64,000 nt of DNA from Echinarachnius parma (taxonomy: Eukaryota > Echinodermata > Echinoidea > Clypeasteroida > Echinarachniidae), in contig JBAMJV010008492.1 in the NCBI GenBank assembly GCA_037951105.1, positions 1 through 64,000 of the forward strand, written 5' to 3'. Positions 49,894-60,652 of this stretch are shown here, one piece after another (positions within the stretch are counted from its first letter, which is position 1; every line of letters starts with the position of its first letter). A model generated the notes under the pieces. That model did no database searches. It worked only from the letters and a program-made list of their open reading frames with translations, and was not told the origin of the DNA. The translations under genes were made by a program, and so were the position numbers.

Positions 49894-49968
49894 GGTGTTG
49901 TGGCACGATCGGATAGCAGCGCTTGGCTTCCAATCACAAGAGCCAGGTTTGAAACCGATCGATGCCCC
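49894..49968 (+). repeat. tRNA-like SINE head (degenerate)
   Basis: A tRNA-like arrangement: GTGGCACGATCGGATAGC resembles box A and a D-arm, GCTTGGCTTCCAATC an anticodon arm, and GGTTTGAAACC box B (normally GGTTCGAATCC) at about the right distance. No CCA or acceptor stem is convincing. I read it as the 5' part of a tRNA-derived SINE rather than a tRNA gene. Confidence 0.4.
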
Positions 49969-49969
49969 A

Positions 49970-51150
49970 GCATATGTTTCCTTCAGTATGTGATCCAAGA
50001 CCCCCGGAGCGACGAAATGTTTAATAATATCGTAGAAAAGGTTCATAGGAATAAAGGATGCTGCTGAAAATCTTACGTTTTCCTCCCAAGTCAGAAATAA
50101 TCTTGCAACAACATCATTGCATTATTCAGTGAACAACATGGCGCTTGTCCACTTTTTCTTTCCTTGGCACTAGATTAAACATAATTTATAATACTTAACT
50201 ATAAAAAGGTAATCTTGGACCAAACGCCCTCTGTTGGCTCAATCATTACAATATCAACATCAAATTAATACATTCTAAAATAATTGAATTAATTTATCTA
50301 CAAACTTAAGTATTATTTATGTAAAGCTTTTTCGGATTTGATGCATTTCCAACTCACACACGACGTTAGACAGTTTCTCGTACTGCACACTTCCCGATAG
50401 GATATCGATTACAAATGGGATATCATAATACATAATACAATGGCGCAACGTGGGTTAACAGGCGGGGGGAAGGGTTCACCAAAAAATATTTATGTAATAC
50501 TTTATCCTACATGTCCTTTGGATTTCATATTGTTTAATTAGGGGAATCGGGAGCTAAGTTCGCGCCAATAGCTCGTACACTTTGTATCACTGTTTTCAAT
50601 TTTGATATGTATTTTTATACCGATGTCTTTCTATTTCGTTTGATGCACTGTTTTCAGAAATTCCCATCATTTTCAGCAGCAGAGTGTTCAATGAACTACC
50701 TCAAGGGTAAAGTCATACCTTTAGTGTCAGCTAGCAGAGTTTCATGATTACGATTTGGTTGATGTTAAATCCTTAAATGCAAAGAATGACAGCTCCTCAA
50801 GAAAAGAGGACAGTTGATGTTTACAGAATGAACCATGAAATTATATCATGTTGGCGAAGGCGAAAGAGAAAAAAAAATATCATGTTGGCTAAAATGCACA
50901 CGATCCCACAGTCAAACATACCTACATCACACATACCAATACACAAACACATATGCGCAGAGACACACGCAAGCACACATCAAACACTAACGAACACACA
51001 GAATAACAAACACCCGTGTGACTTTGACATAATACTGATTATGGCGGCGATGAAGATGGCAATGATGAGGATGACGGTGCTCATGTTAGTAACGATGATG
51101 ATATCGATGCTCCTGATGGTTGTGGCAATGATTACGATGGTCATGTTAGT
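49970..51150. other. No gene; simple sequence at the right side
   Basis: No recognisable gene. CA-rich sequence lies at about 50895-51005, and degenerate GATGRT repeats at about 51040-51160 run up to the LINE fragment. Confidence 0.5.
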
Positions 51151-53556
51151 TGATGATGAAAAGCTCTGTTTTGACTTTTTCCACTTTCGAATATGCACAC
51201 ATTACTGATGTGTCATGTTCGGTTAATTTTTTCATTGTATATAGACCACCACTCTCTTCAGTAAATAGATTTACATCTTCAGAGTTCCTGAGTGAATTTG
51301 ATGAATTTGTAAGTGAGATATCACTGTATTCAGGGAAATTGGTGTTATTTGGAGACTTTAATGTCCACTAGGAAGATATGACTAAAAATGATGTACTCCA
51401 TATGAAGAGCACCATAACATCTGCTGGGCTCATCCAACATGTCCGTGGTCCAACACATAACCTGGGCCACACCTTAGATTTAATTTTTACTCGTGACGAA
51501 TCAGTAATATTAGGTTGTGACATAGTTGAAACATGCATTTCTGATCATTATATGATCTGCTTCTCACTGCCTAAACAGAAACCAGAGCCAATCTCTATTA
51601 CTTCTACTTTACGTAACTATCGCAAGATTGATAAAGTTCAATTCTCTATAAAAGCTTTGCATGATTTAGTGTCATCTCAACCTGAAGGATTAGATTGTGA
51701 GTCTTTGTTTGATTGGTATATTTCTGGAGTCACTAAGGTACTTGATACCTATGCTCCATCTGAAACAATGTCTCGCCCTTTGAAATTACGTATGCCTTGG
51801 TTCAATGAGTCCGCACTTGTGGCTCGCCAACATCGCCGTAAAGAGAACGCAAATGGCGTTAAACAAGACTGGACTCAGATCGTAAATTGTTCATAGAAGC
51901 AAATGAGAATGTATGTCAAGTCATTAATGTCACTAAAGAAAACTTCTTGAAAGATAAATTGGGCTCATGCACTGTCAAGGAGGTATATCACATTATTCAT
52001 TCACTTTTGAATAAGAAGTCAAGTCATCTCTCCTTGTATGATTCTGCATCCAGATTAGCTAATCAATTTTCTTTGTTTTTTGATAAAAATAAAAGAAAAA
52101 TTAGAGATGAAATAGATGCTTGCAATGGACTTGTTGAAACTCAATTTGACGACATTGTGAACGAAAATATTCCTCTTTTTGAGAATTTTCAGTTGCTTAC
52201 ACAATCAGATTTGTCCACAATTATTATGTCATCTGCTACTAAATCTTGTCAACTTGATCCCATCCCAACATGACATCTGAAAGAGAACCTTGATCATGTA
52301 CTACCATTGCTGACAAGCATAGTCAACCAATCTCTTTCCACATGTACTTTCCCCAAAGGAGCTGCACACCTAGCAATAATCAAACCACTTTTGAAAAAAC
52401 CCAGTCTGGACCAAAATGAACTTAAACATTAGAGACCAGTGTCAAACTTAACATTTGTAGGTAAACTCATTGAGAAAGCAGCTTGTAAACAGTTAGAACA
52501 TCACATTGAATCTAATAATCGTTTTGATTCTTTCCAATCTGCTTACAGGTTAAGGCACAGCACTGAGTCAGCTTTAGTAAAAAGTAAAAAATGATATTAT
52601 GTTTGCCATTGATTCAAACAAGGTTGTTCTTATGGTACTTTTAGATCTATCAGCCGCATTTGATACAATTGATCATCAAATATTTATATCCTGTTTATTT
52701 AGACGAAAAAGTGTTAGGTCAACGGTTTTGTCCTGGTTTCAGTCATACCTCTCAGGATGGTCTTCTCAAGTTGACATTGCAGGCAACTTGTCAAATCCAA
52801 TAACGTTAGAATTTGGACTTCCCCAGGGATCAATAGTAGGACCCATAGGGTATACTCTTCCAGTTGGGGAGATTGCTCGTCATTTTGAAATTAATTACCA
52901 TCTCTATGCCGATGACATACAGTTATATATTTCTTTTGAACCCAGAACTTCAGGAGCTCTTGATAATGCCCTTTCCAAACTTCAAACATGTATTGAAAAT
53001 ATTAGGAAATGGATGGTAGTAAATAAGTTGAAATTGAATGATTCAAAGACTGAATTTTTTGTTGCAGCTTCAGCCCACAACCTGCGCAATCTTCCAAATG
53101 TTCAGTTGAATGTTGGTAACACACTCATTAGCCCTTCAGAAAAAATAAGGAATCTTGGCGTTAACTTTGATCATCGCATGTCAATGTCTCACCATATTCC
53201 TCACATTTGTAGTACTGTAACATTTCATTTAAGGAATATTGCTAGAATCAGGAGATTTATTGATCAATCTGCCTGTCATAATGATGTGCGTTCTCTAGTT
53301 CTATCTCGTATTGATTATTGTAACGGGCCTCTCTCTTCCATTCCTTCAACTCAATTGAATCGTGTGCAACGACTTCAAAATTGGGCAGCCCGATTGGTGT
53401 TTCAGGTTTCTAGGGACCACCCATCTCAGCCACTCTTGAATTCGTTGCATTGGCTTCCTTTGAAACAACGGATAATATTTAAATTACTCTTGTTTGTCTA
53501 TAAATTCCTGAGTAATCAAGCACCAACATAATTATTTAGATACTTGTTTGAATTTA
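51150..53556 (+). pseudogene. L2-clade LINE, 5' part (endonuclease to thumb), degenerate
   Basis: It begins within the endonuclease (VYRPP, LVLFGDFNVH, SDHYMICF), with a TAG at 51369-51371 and further frameshifts or stops near 51890, 52271, 52430 and 52590. The reverse transcriptase is best preserved from 52599: LLDLSAAFDTIDH (motif A), FGLPQGSIVGP (motif B) and YADDIQLY (motif C), then LVLSRIDYCNG, NRVQRLQNWAARLV and LHWLPLKQRI, which typify L2-like LINEs. The sequence breaks at the TTTGAATTTA duplication. The remaining C-terminus is found 6.4 kb away at 59993. Joining the two parts restores a colinear protein. Confidence 0.87.
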
Positions 53557-53605
53557 ATAATACGTGAGGTTTGCGGTTGCACCATGTGAGATGGGTGAAT
53601 TGGTG

Positions 53606-53922
53606 AGTCCTGAAAAGGACTATGGTAGTCCTAGAAAGGACTGTTGTTAGTCCTAGAAAGGACTGTTGGTGTAGTCCTGAAAAGGACTGTTGGTATTCTT
53701 TCTAGGAGAGTTCTAAAAAGAACTATTGGTAGTCCTAGAAAGGACTGCTGGTAGTTCTAAAGAGAACTGTTGGTATTCCTAGAAAGGACTGTTGGGATAG
53801 TCCTGAAAAGGACTGTTGGTATTCTTTCTAGGAGAGTCCTAAAACGGACAGTTGGTAGTCCTAGAAAGGACTGTTGGTAGTCCTAGAAAGGACTGTTGGT
53901 AGTCCTAGAAAGGACTGTTGGT
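53606..53922. repeat. Array of about 13 small hairpins, 22-36 bp apart
   Basis: The unit is AGTCCTAGAAAGGACTGTTGGT. In it AGTCCT pairs with AGGACT over a 4-base loop. Two units (53709-53724 and 53753-53768) read AGTTCT...AGAACT, changing both sides of the stem so that pairing is kept. Two longer units include TATTCTTTCTAGGAG. The array is a Penelope-like element 3' module on the minus strand. Confidence 0.8.
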
Positions 53923-53953
53923 TTGCGAGGAGAGGGTGGATGGTAGGAGAGGG

Positions 53954-53992
53954 CTCGACGTTTCGAATAGGTTGACTATCCGTCGTCAGGAG
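53954..53992 (-). ncRNA. Hammerhead ribozyme motif
   Basis: On the minus strand the core elements occur in hammerhead order: CTC (stem I strand), CTGACGA, a 6-bp stem GGATAG/CTATTC with one bulged C and loop TCAAC, GAAA, a very short ACGT stem III, the cleavage triplet GTC, and GAG closing stem I. All invariant core positions of CUGANGA...GAAA...UH are present. Hammerheads with minimal stem III are known from Penelope-like elements, and the palindromic ACGT would allow pairing between two copies. The short stem I (3 bp) and the bulge are weaknesses. Activity is untested. Confidence 0.6.
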
Positions 53993-55065
53993 TTAGTTAG
54001 TTTTTGTTTTAGATGGCGACTCAGTCAAAATTGACTATTTACGCCATGTCTATATAATTGGCCGAAGGCCAAACATATACAATGGGCAAGGCGTTTGGCA
54101 CCTGACTAGTGCGAATGCACTAGTTCGCGGAGGCCACGAAAAACCCCCATCGTGATGGGGGAAACGTGGTTGCGTCCGTGGATGCCAAACGAGGGCGCAC
54201 TCCCTGTCTCCTTGTAAAAAATAATAATTTAAGTATTAATCTTTATAATCATTCCCACCTACGGTTATCAATATGTGCGCACCCGCGCTCACACCGATAA
54301 ACGCATACAAACATATATAATAGCCAAAGGAGCTATCATTTATTTCAGGAGTTAGTTTTTTGTTTAAATGGCGACTCAGTCAAAATTGACTATTTACGCC
54401 ATGTCTATATAATTGGCCGAAGGCCGAACATATACAATGGGCAAGGCGTTTGGCACCTGACTAGTGCGAATGCACTAGTTCGCGGAGGCCACGAAAAACC
54501 CCCATCGTGATGGGGGAAACGTGGTTGCGTCCGTGGATGCCAAACGAGGGCGCACTCCCTGTCTCCTTGTAAAAAATAATAATTTAAGTATTAATCTTTA
54601 TAATCATTCCCACCTACGGTTATCAATATGTGCGCACCCGCGCTCACACCGATAAACGCATACAAACATATATAATAGCCAAAGGAGCTATCATTTATTT
54701 CAGGAGTTAGTTTTTTGTTTAAATGGCGACTCAGTCAAAATTGACTATTTACGCCATGTCTATATAATTGGCCGAAGGCCGAACATATACAATGGGCAAG
54801 GCGTTTGGCACCTGACTAGTGCGAATGCACTAGTTCGCGGAGGCCACGAAAAACCCCCATCGTGATGGGGGAAATGTGGTTGCGTCCGTGGATGCCAAAC
54901 GAGGGCGCACTCCCTGTCTCCTTGTAAAAAAATAATAATAATAATAATTTAAGTATTAATCTTTATAATCATTCCCACCTACGGTTATCAATATGTGCGC
55001 ACCCGCGCTCACACCAATAAACGCATGCAAACATATATTATAGCCAAAGGAGCTATCATTTATTT
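53987..55065. repeat. Three tandem copies of a structured ~355-bp repeat
   Basis: Units: 53987-54345, 54346-54700 and 54701-55065, nearly identical. In unit 1, ATGGCG (54013) pairs with CGCCAT (54042) enclosing AGTCAA/TTGACT. GGCC-GAA-GGCC lies at 54060-54070. CGTTTGGCA (54092-54100) pairs with TGCCAAACG (54183-54191) and encloses two hairpins: ACTAGTGC/GCACTAGT (54105-54124), and CCACG/CGTGG around CCCCCATC/GATGGGGG (54134-54169). The last two plus the outer stem form a multi-branched junction. No protein is encoded. Confidence 0.8.
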
Positions 55066-55363
55066 TTTTATTATAATGCATATATAAATTTATATATCTT
55101 TTATAATATAGTATGTATATTATGACCACTATCATCGACAGAATGTACGCACCCGCGTCCGATCTGAGGACAATATTTTATTTTATTATATATATTATGT
55201 ATTTGTGTGTATCTGTGTATGCGCCCTCGCGCATTTCACCGAAACAAATTCATATATATATCAAAATCTTGTCTATAAAACATATGTGCACCCCCGCGCA
55301 CAGGCATGTGTATTTATATCTATACTACAAGTTTACAGAGTATGTGTCTATATCTCATTTATA
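55066..55363. other. AT-rich Penelope-like element 3' region with GC motifs
   Basis: AT-rich DNA punctuated by three diverged motifs related to GTGCACCCCCGCGCAC (about 55148, 55218 and 55286). The motif recurs right of the foldback element at about 58774, next to an ATCTATACTACA...TTTACAGAG block present on both sides. Confidence 0.55.
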
Positions 55364-58300
55364 GGGGTGGGCCCGCTAGTCATAAGGACCGCTAGTCATA
55401 AGGACCGCTAGTCAAGGACCGCTATTCATAACGTGTAACATCCTATACGTGAAGGACCGCTATTCATAATACGAAAAGGGGGTCGCTATTCATGAAAGGC
55501 ATAAGGACCGTTATTCATAAGGGACCGTTATTCATAATGTGAGATGAGGGTCGCTATTCATAATTCACATTGCGGGTCATTACTCATAAGGACCACTATT
55601 CATAATACAAAATCGGGGTCGCTATTCATAAACATGAAGAAGGGGCGCTACTCATAATTTATATTGGGGGTCACTACTCATAAGGACCCGCTATTCATAA
55701 TACGAAAATAAGGCCGCTACTCTCATAATACGGAATGAGGGTCGCTAGTCATAATACGAGAAGAGGACCGCTATTCATAATACGAGAGTAGGACCGCTAC
55801 TCATAATACGAAATGGGGGTCGCTAGTAAAAATACGAGAAGGGGACCGCTACTCATAATACGGAATGAGGACCGCTATTCATAATACGAGAAGAGGGTGG
55901 CTAGTCATAATACGAGAAGAGGACCGCTACTCATAATACGGAACGAGGACCGCTAGTCATAATACGAGAAGGGGACCGCTACTCATAATACGGAATGAGG
56001 ACCGCTAGTCATAATACGAGAAGAGGGTCGCTAGTCATAATACGAGAAAAGGACCGCTAATCATAATATGGAATGGGATTCGCTAGTCATAATATGGAGT
56101 GAGGGTCGCTAGTCATAATGTGAGAAGAGGGTTGCTAGTCATAATACTAGAAGAGGACCACTACTCATAATACGGATTGAGGGTCGCTATTCATAATATG
56201 AGAACCGGATCGCTATTCATAATATGGAATGAGGGTCGCTAGTCATAATATGGAGTGAGGGTCGCTAGTCATAATGTGAGAAGAGGGTCGTTAGTCATAA
56301 TACTAGAAGAGGACCGCTACTCATAATACGGATTGAGGGTCGCTATTCATAATATGAGAACCGGATCGCTATTCATAATATGGAATGAGGGTCGCTAGTC
56401 ATAATATGGAGTGAGGGTCGCTAGTCATAATGTGAGAAGAGGGTCGCTAGTCATAATACATGCAGGCTACGCCATCAATGAACTACGAAAATTGTTGGTA
56501 ATTATGTATGTACAAAGGGAATACTCCGGGAGGGTTGGCCGAATGGCGGAACACGGTCAGTCTGATGGGTGGGGGGGGGGGGGGGGGGGGTGATGAGTCG
56601 CGTACGTTATTGGACACGTATTTTGTCTTTATTTGTTAAGAAATATATTGTGTTTGTAAAATTAGCAGCGGTGGATCTAGGGGGGGTGGGGGGGGGGGGG
56701 GTTAGGGGGTTTAACCCCCCCCCCCCCCCCCCCCCTCCCCCCCTTGGGCTGCCAAGTGAAAATGTATCAGTGAAAAAAGTGGACAAAAAGTGAACAAAAA
56801 AATCACTTACGGTGGCTCATGGACGATGCTCCGCATCGTCATTGGGTCAAACCCCCCCTTAGCAAAAAGCTAGATCGTCATTGGGTCAACCCCCCCCCCC
56901 CTCCCTTAGCAAAAATCTAGATCCGCCCCCTGATAAGTATACAGTATATGTTATCAGGTTCGATTCCCACGACCTATTTAAGTTAACCGCATACCGCGCA
57001 TTCGCGCGATTACCAGGAATGAGTTATATTTATCCGCCATGTGGCATAATGTATGTTGTGATTCATTAAAGGGGACCACCCAGGCAAATAACAACACATT
57101 ATTATATGTTTTGGTACCGTTTTTCTGATATCAAATAGATACCCAACATTTCGCAAAGGGTTGTGTAATTCATTAACAAAGCAATTAATTTCCACCACTT
57201 ACGGAACCACTATTATTTCCTGGTTCCGAACGGGCCAAACATTTGCGAGTGCGCCAATGCTATTCACGCATACGTTTGTAGACAATTATAATCCCGGGCG
57301 ATTCGTTCACCCTGCACACATTAGTCCTCGCAATTCAGACCACAACGCATGAACGCATGGTTTAGAATGGTGATGCGTTTTCCAATTATATGTATATATT
57401 TTTTTCTGGTAACATATTTTTAGTGAACTTGTTGATGGAATGGAATACTAAAGATGTTACCTTTCTTTAATAAAAAATATATTATTTTTGGGTAGTGGTA
57501 CCCTTTAAAGCTCAGTGATGAAGCAGACGTGTGTTTTATTTCTCTGATGATCAAGTATATATACAAGTACATACAAAAAATGTATGTTTTCAAAAAATGT
57601 TTTTGACAAATATTCGGGGCCGTGTGTCGCCCCCCCCCCCCCCCACCTTATAGCTATGCCACAGCAATTAGGGTGTCCCCCATCCAAATTTCCCTTTATT
57701 ATTATAATGTTGTTGCTTATTAATTTTGTATGGTTAACGACCCTCTTCTCGTATAGTGACCCTCATTCCATATTATGAATAGCGACCCTCTTCTCGTATT
57801 ATCACCTACGATCCCCATTTCGTATTATGAAATAGCGACCCTACTCTCGTATTATGACTAGCGACCCTCTTCTCGTATTACGAATAGCGGTCCTCATTCC
57901 GTATTATGAGTATCGGTCCTACTCTCGTATTATGACTAGCGGTCCTCTTCTCGTATTATGAGTAGCGGTCCTCTTCTCGTATTATGAGTAGCGACCCTCT
58001 TCTCGTATTATGAATAGCGGTCCTCATTCCGTATTATGAGTAGCGGTCCTACTCTCGTATTATGACCTAGCGGTCCTCTTCTCGTATTATGAGTAGCGGT
58101 CCTCTTCTCGTATTATGAGGAGCGACCCTCTCCTCGTATTATGACTAGCGACCCTCATTAAGTATTATGAGTAGCGGTCCTACTCTCGTATTATGACTAG
58201 CGACCCTCTTCTCGTTTCATGACTAGCGACCCTCTTCTCGTTTTATGAATAGCAGTCCTCATTCCGTATTAGGAGTAGCGGTCCTACTCTCGTATTATGA

Positions 58301-58756
58301 CTAGCGGTCCTCTTCTCGTATTATGAGTAGCGGTCCTCTTCTCGTATAATGAGTAGCGACCCTCTTTTCGTATTATGACTAGCGAACCTCATTTCGTATT
58401 ATGAGTAGCGGTCCTACTCTCGTATTATGACTAGCGACCCTCTTCTCGTATTATGAATAGCGGTCCTCATTCCGTATTATGAGTAGCGGTCCTACTCTCG
58501 TATTATGACTAGCGACCCTCTTCTCGTATTATGAATATGGATCCTTATGAATAAAGACCCCGATTTTGTATTATGATTAGCGATCCTCTTCACATATTAT
58601 GAATAGCGACCCTCTTCTTGGATTATGAATAGCGGTCCTTATGAATAATGACCCTTATGAATAGCGGTCCTTATGAATAGCGGTCCTTATGATTAGCGGT
58701 CCTTATGACTAGCGGTCCTTATGACTAGCGGTCCTTATGACTAGCGAGCGGACCCC
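55364..58756. mobile_element. Foldback element with 26-bp tandem-repeat arms
   Basis: The 8-bp duplication CATTTATA flanks it at 55356-55363 and 58757-58764. Termini GGGGT...ACCCC lead into CGCTAGTCATAAGGACCG on both strands. The left arm (to about 56457) and right arm (from about 57730) are inverted arrays of a ~26-bp unit such as AGTCATAATACGAGAAGAGG plus ACCGCT. In 56096-56457 a six-unit, 156-bp higher-order repeat is visible: GGAGTGAGGGTCGC starts at 56096, 56252 and 56408. The centre (about 56460-57730) is non-coding and holds a small hAT-like element. No transposase is present. Confidence 0.8.
56668..56933. mobile_element. hAT-like short element inside the foldback loop
   Basis: The left end CAGCGGTGGATCTAGG and the reverse-complemented right end CAGGGGGCGGATCTAG are inverted repeats typical of hAT MITEs. 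It contains long G and C runs and a short internal duplication of CTAGATCGTCATTGGGTCAA. No matching 8-bp flanks were found, so it may be old or rearranged. Confidence 0.5.
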
Positions 58757-59083
58757 CATTTATAAAGTGTCTGTGCACCCCCGCGCACTTATATATATAA
58801 TCTATACTACATATTTACAGAGATTGAATGCCTTCTGGAGTAGCATCATCAATCCGGACGCACACGCGCTGGCGGCGCTGTCAATCTCTCGGCTCGCTGG
58901 TCGCGGACACGGGTGACGCCGGGCTCTTCTGCGGGTAGCGGCGGGTGATTTACGGTTGGCTGGCTGGCTGGCTGTTGCATGTCGGTGCGCTGGTTGCGGA
59001 TTTGAGTGACGCTAAGCTGCTCGGTTTCCTCTGTGGGTGGCGGTGGGTGATGAGTGGCTGGCTGTGTAGGCTGTGTCGGCGGT

Positions 59084-59982
59084 CTATTTGTGTCCTTGTT
59101 GATGAGTGGTTTCCAGATGTCGCTGATGTATAATCCTGTATCTTGAGGTACTGTGTTGTGCGGTGAATTTTGATGCTTCTCGGATGCGGCGTGTGTTCCA
59201 ATGTTTGATGGTGGTGATGTGCTTGCTGTCGTCCCATTGAATTACGTGTTCGTGCTGTTGTGCGTGCTTGACGATGGCTGACTTGTCCCAATCGCTGAGT
59301 CTGTAGCTGGTCTTGTGTTCTTTTAGTCGTGTTTCCAGATTTCTGCCCGTTTCCCCAATGTAGACTTGACTGCATTCGCATGGTATTCTGTAGACTCCTG
59401 CTTTCTTGTGAAGTGGATGCCTGTCCTTGTGAGTGTGGAGTGCTGAGTGGAGCTTGTTGGATGAGCTATGTCGAACGTTGATGTCTGCTGCCTGAAGGAT
59501 GCGTTGAATCTTGTGTGAGGCTGGTCCGATATATGGTAGAACAACTGTTTGTGTTGGTGGTGTAGCTATGGGTTGGTCCCATTCCGTTGTGGTGTCGGCG
59601 ACGGGGCCTGCTGGCTGGATCCTGGTCTTGATCTTGTTTCTTGGGTACGTGTTGATGTCAGTGAGGGCAGTGGTAACGTGCTTGATTTCCTGTTGGAGAT
59701 GGTCGGCATCGCTGAGTTGGTGGGCTCGGCGGATGAGGGTGTTGGGTACTGACTGAATAACTGCTGGATGGTGGAACGATCTGTAGTGCGGGTATCTGTC
59801 GGTGTATGTGGGCTTCCTGTAGACTTGGTGGGCGGGTTTACCGGATGGCGATCTAGTAACGAGGACGTCGAGGAAGGGGATGCTGTTGTGTTCCTCAGTC
59901 TCCATGGTGAATTTGATGCTCGGGTGTTGCTGGTTGATGTGGGTGAGGAAGGTGTCCAAGTCGTCTCTGCTGTGTGGCCAGA
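59084..59982 (-). pseudogene. Penelope-like RT C-terminus with GIY-YIG nuclease, 5'-truncated
   Basis: Open from the truncation at 59982 to a stop at 59084. From the first Met (59959), residues about 1-80 match the end of a Penelope-type reverse transcriptase (IKFTMETEE, IPFLDVLV, VYRKPTYTDRY, SVPNTLIRRA). Residues about 186-265 form a GIY-YIG endonuclease: GVYRIPCE, VYIGETGR, the conserved Arg in ETRLKEH, and a Glu-bearing REASKF near residue 260. In Penelope-like elements this nuclease is thought to cut target DNA to prime reverse transcription. The catalytic reverse transcriptase motifs upstream are absent, so the copy cannot act alone. The frame it keeps is undamaged, which suggests a fairly recent insertion. 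Confidence 0.88.
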
Positions 59983-59992
59983 TTTGAATTTA

Positions 59993-60280
59993 TACACACC
60001 TACCAGGAGGTTGAGGTCATCCAGTGATCCTCTCTACCTCACATTTTCTGTTACTCGCACCTTGGCAGGTGATAGGACATTTACTGTATCTGCATCAAAA
60101 TACTGGAATGATTTACCACTTGCTATTAGACAGTCTTCATCAGTCAGTGCCTTCAGACAGGCTTTGAAAACACATCTTTTTAGTAGTTTGTGATTGAATG
60201 ATTTTCATTGTATGTGTATTTATAATTATTGTTGAATTTGATTGTAAGCGCTTTGGGCCTTATGGGAAAGCGCGGTATAA

Positions 60281-60282
<2 letters not shown>
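59993..60282 (+). pseudogene. L2-clade LINE, 3' part (C-terminus and 3' UTR)
   Basis: It continues the LINE of 51150-53556 after the Penelope-like insertion: LYTPTRRLRSSSDPL, AGDRTFTVSASKYWNDLPL and ALKTHLFSS, then a stop near 60191. The 3' UTR ends with an L2-type hairpin, GCGCTTT (about 60249) pairing with AAAGCGC (about 60268), just before the (AAT)n tail. Confidence 0.85.

Positions 60283-60336
<54 letters not shown>
60283..60336. repeat. (AAT)n microsatellite, LINE tail
   Basis: About 18 AAT units directly after the L2-type 3' hairpin. Short tandem repeats instead of poly(A) are usual at L2/CR1 3' ends. Confidence 0.9.
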
Positions 60337-60337
<1 letters not shown>

Positions 60338-60652
60338 TCATCTGCAACCTTAAATGATTCAAATATTCCCCATTTATTTTAGTTCCTCTCGATTGCCAAT
60401 CCAGGTTTCTAAAGATTAATGTTTCTTATTACATAAATATGCGAAATAGCTAACTATCTTTATAATGTTTATACAACAAATTGCTCAATTGTCACCTTGG
60501 CAACAACGCTTTTTTTTCCCTATACACCATTTAGAACATGGAATAGTACAACAACAAAAACATTTGACTAATGGACATTAGGCCATGTAGGGATATCTAC
60601 AGGACAAGCACTGTTGTCGTATCTTTTCAGGTATTATATATTCACTCTCAAA
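60337..60652. other. No gene recognised
   Basis: Short AT-rich spacer with no feature seen. Confidence 0.5.

Larger units (their letters stand above)
53557..59982 (-). mobile_element. Penelope-like element insertion inside the L2 LINE
   Basis: TTTGAATTTA at 53547-53556 and 59983-59992 flanks this 6426-bp insertion as a 10-bp target duplication. On the minus strand the order is: truncated reverse transcriptase/GIY-YIG frame (59982-59084), 3' region with CACCCCCGCGCAC-type motifs, a nested foldback element (55364-58756), three ~355-bp structured repeats, a hammerhead-like motif and an array of small hairpins. Without the foldback element it is about 3.0 kb. It is 5'-truncated in the reverse transcriptase, as many retroelement copies are. 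Confidence 0.75.

Noticed and set aside
49894-49968. Functional tRNA gene
   Set aside because: Box B is altered, the acceptor stem does not pair and no anticodon loop is convincing. It was kept only as a possible SINE head.
55380-56457. 26-bp repeats considered as a CRISPR or a plain satellite
   Set aside because: There are no spacers. Inverted partner array, shared termini and 8-bp duplication make it the arm of a foldback element.
59511-59970. Plus-strand frames over the Penelope-like coding region
   Set aside because: Antisense shadows. The minus strand carries clear reverse transcriptase and GIY-YIG motifs.
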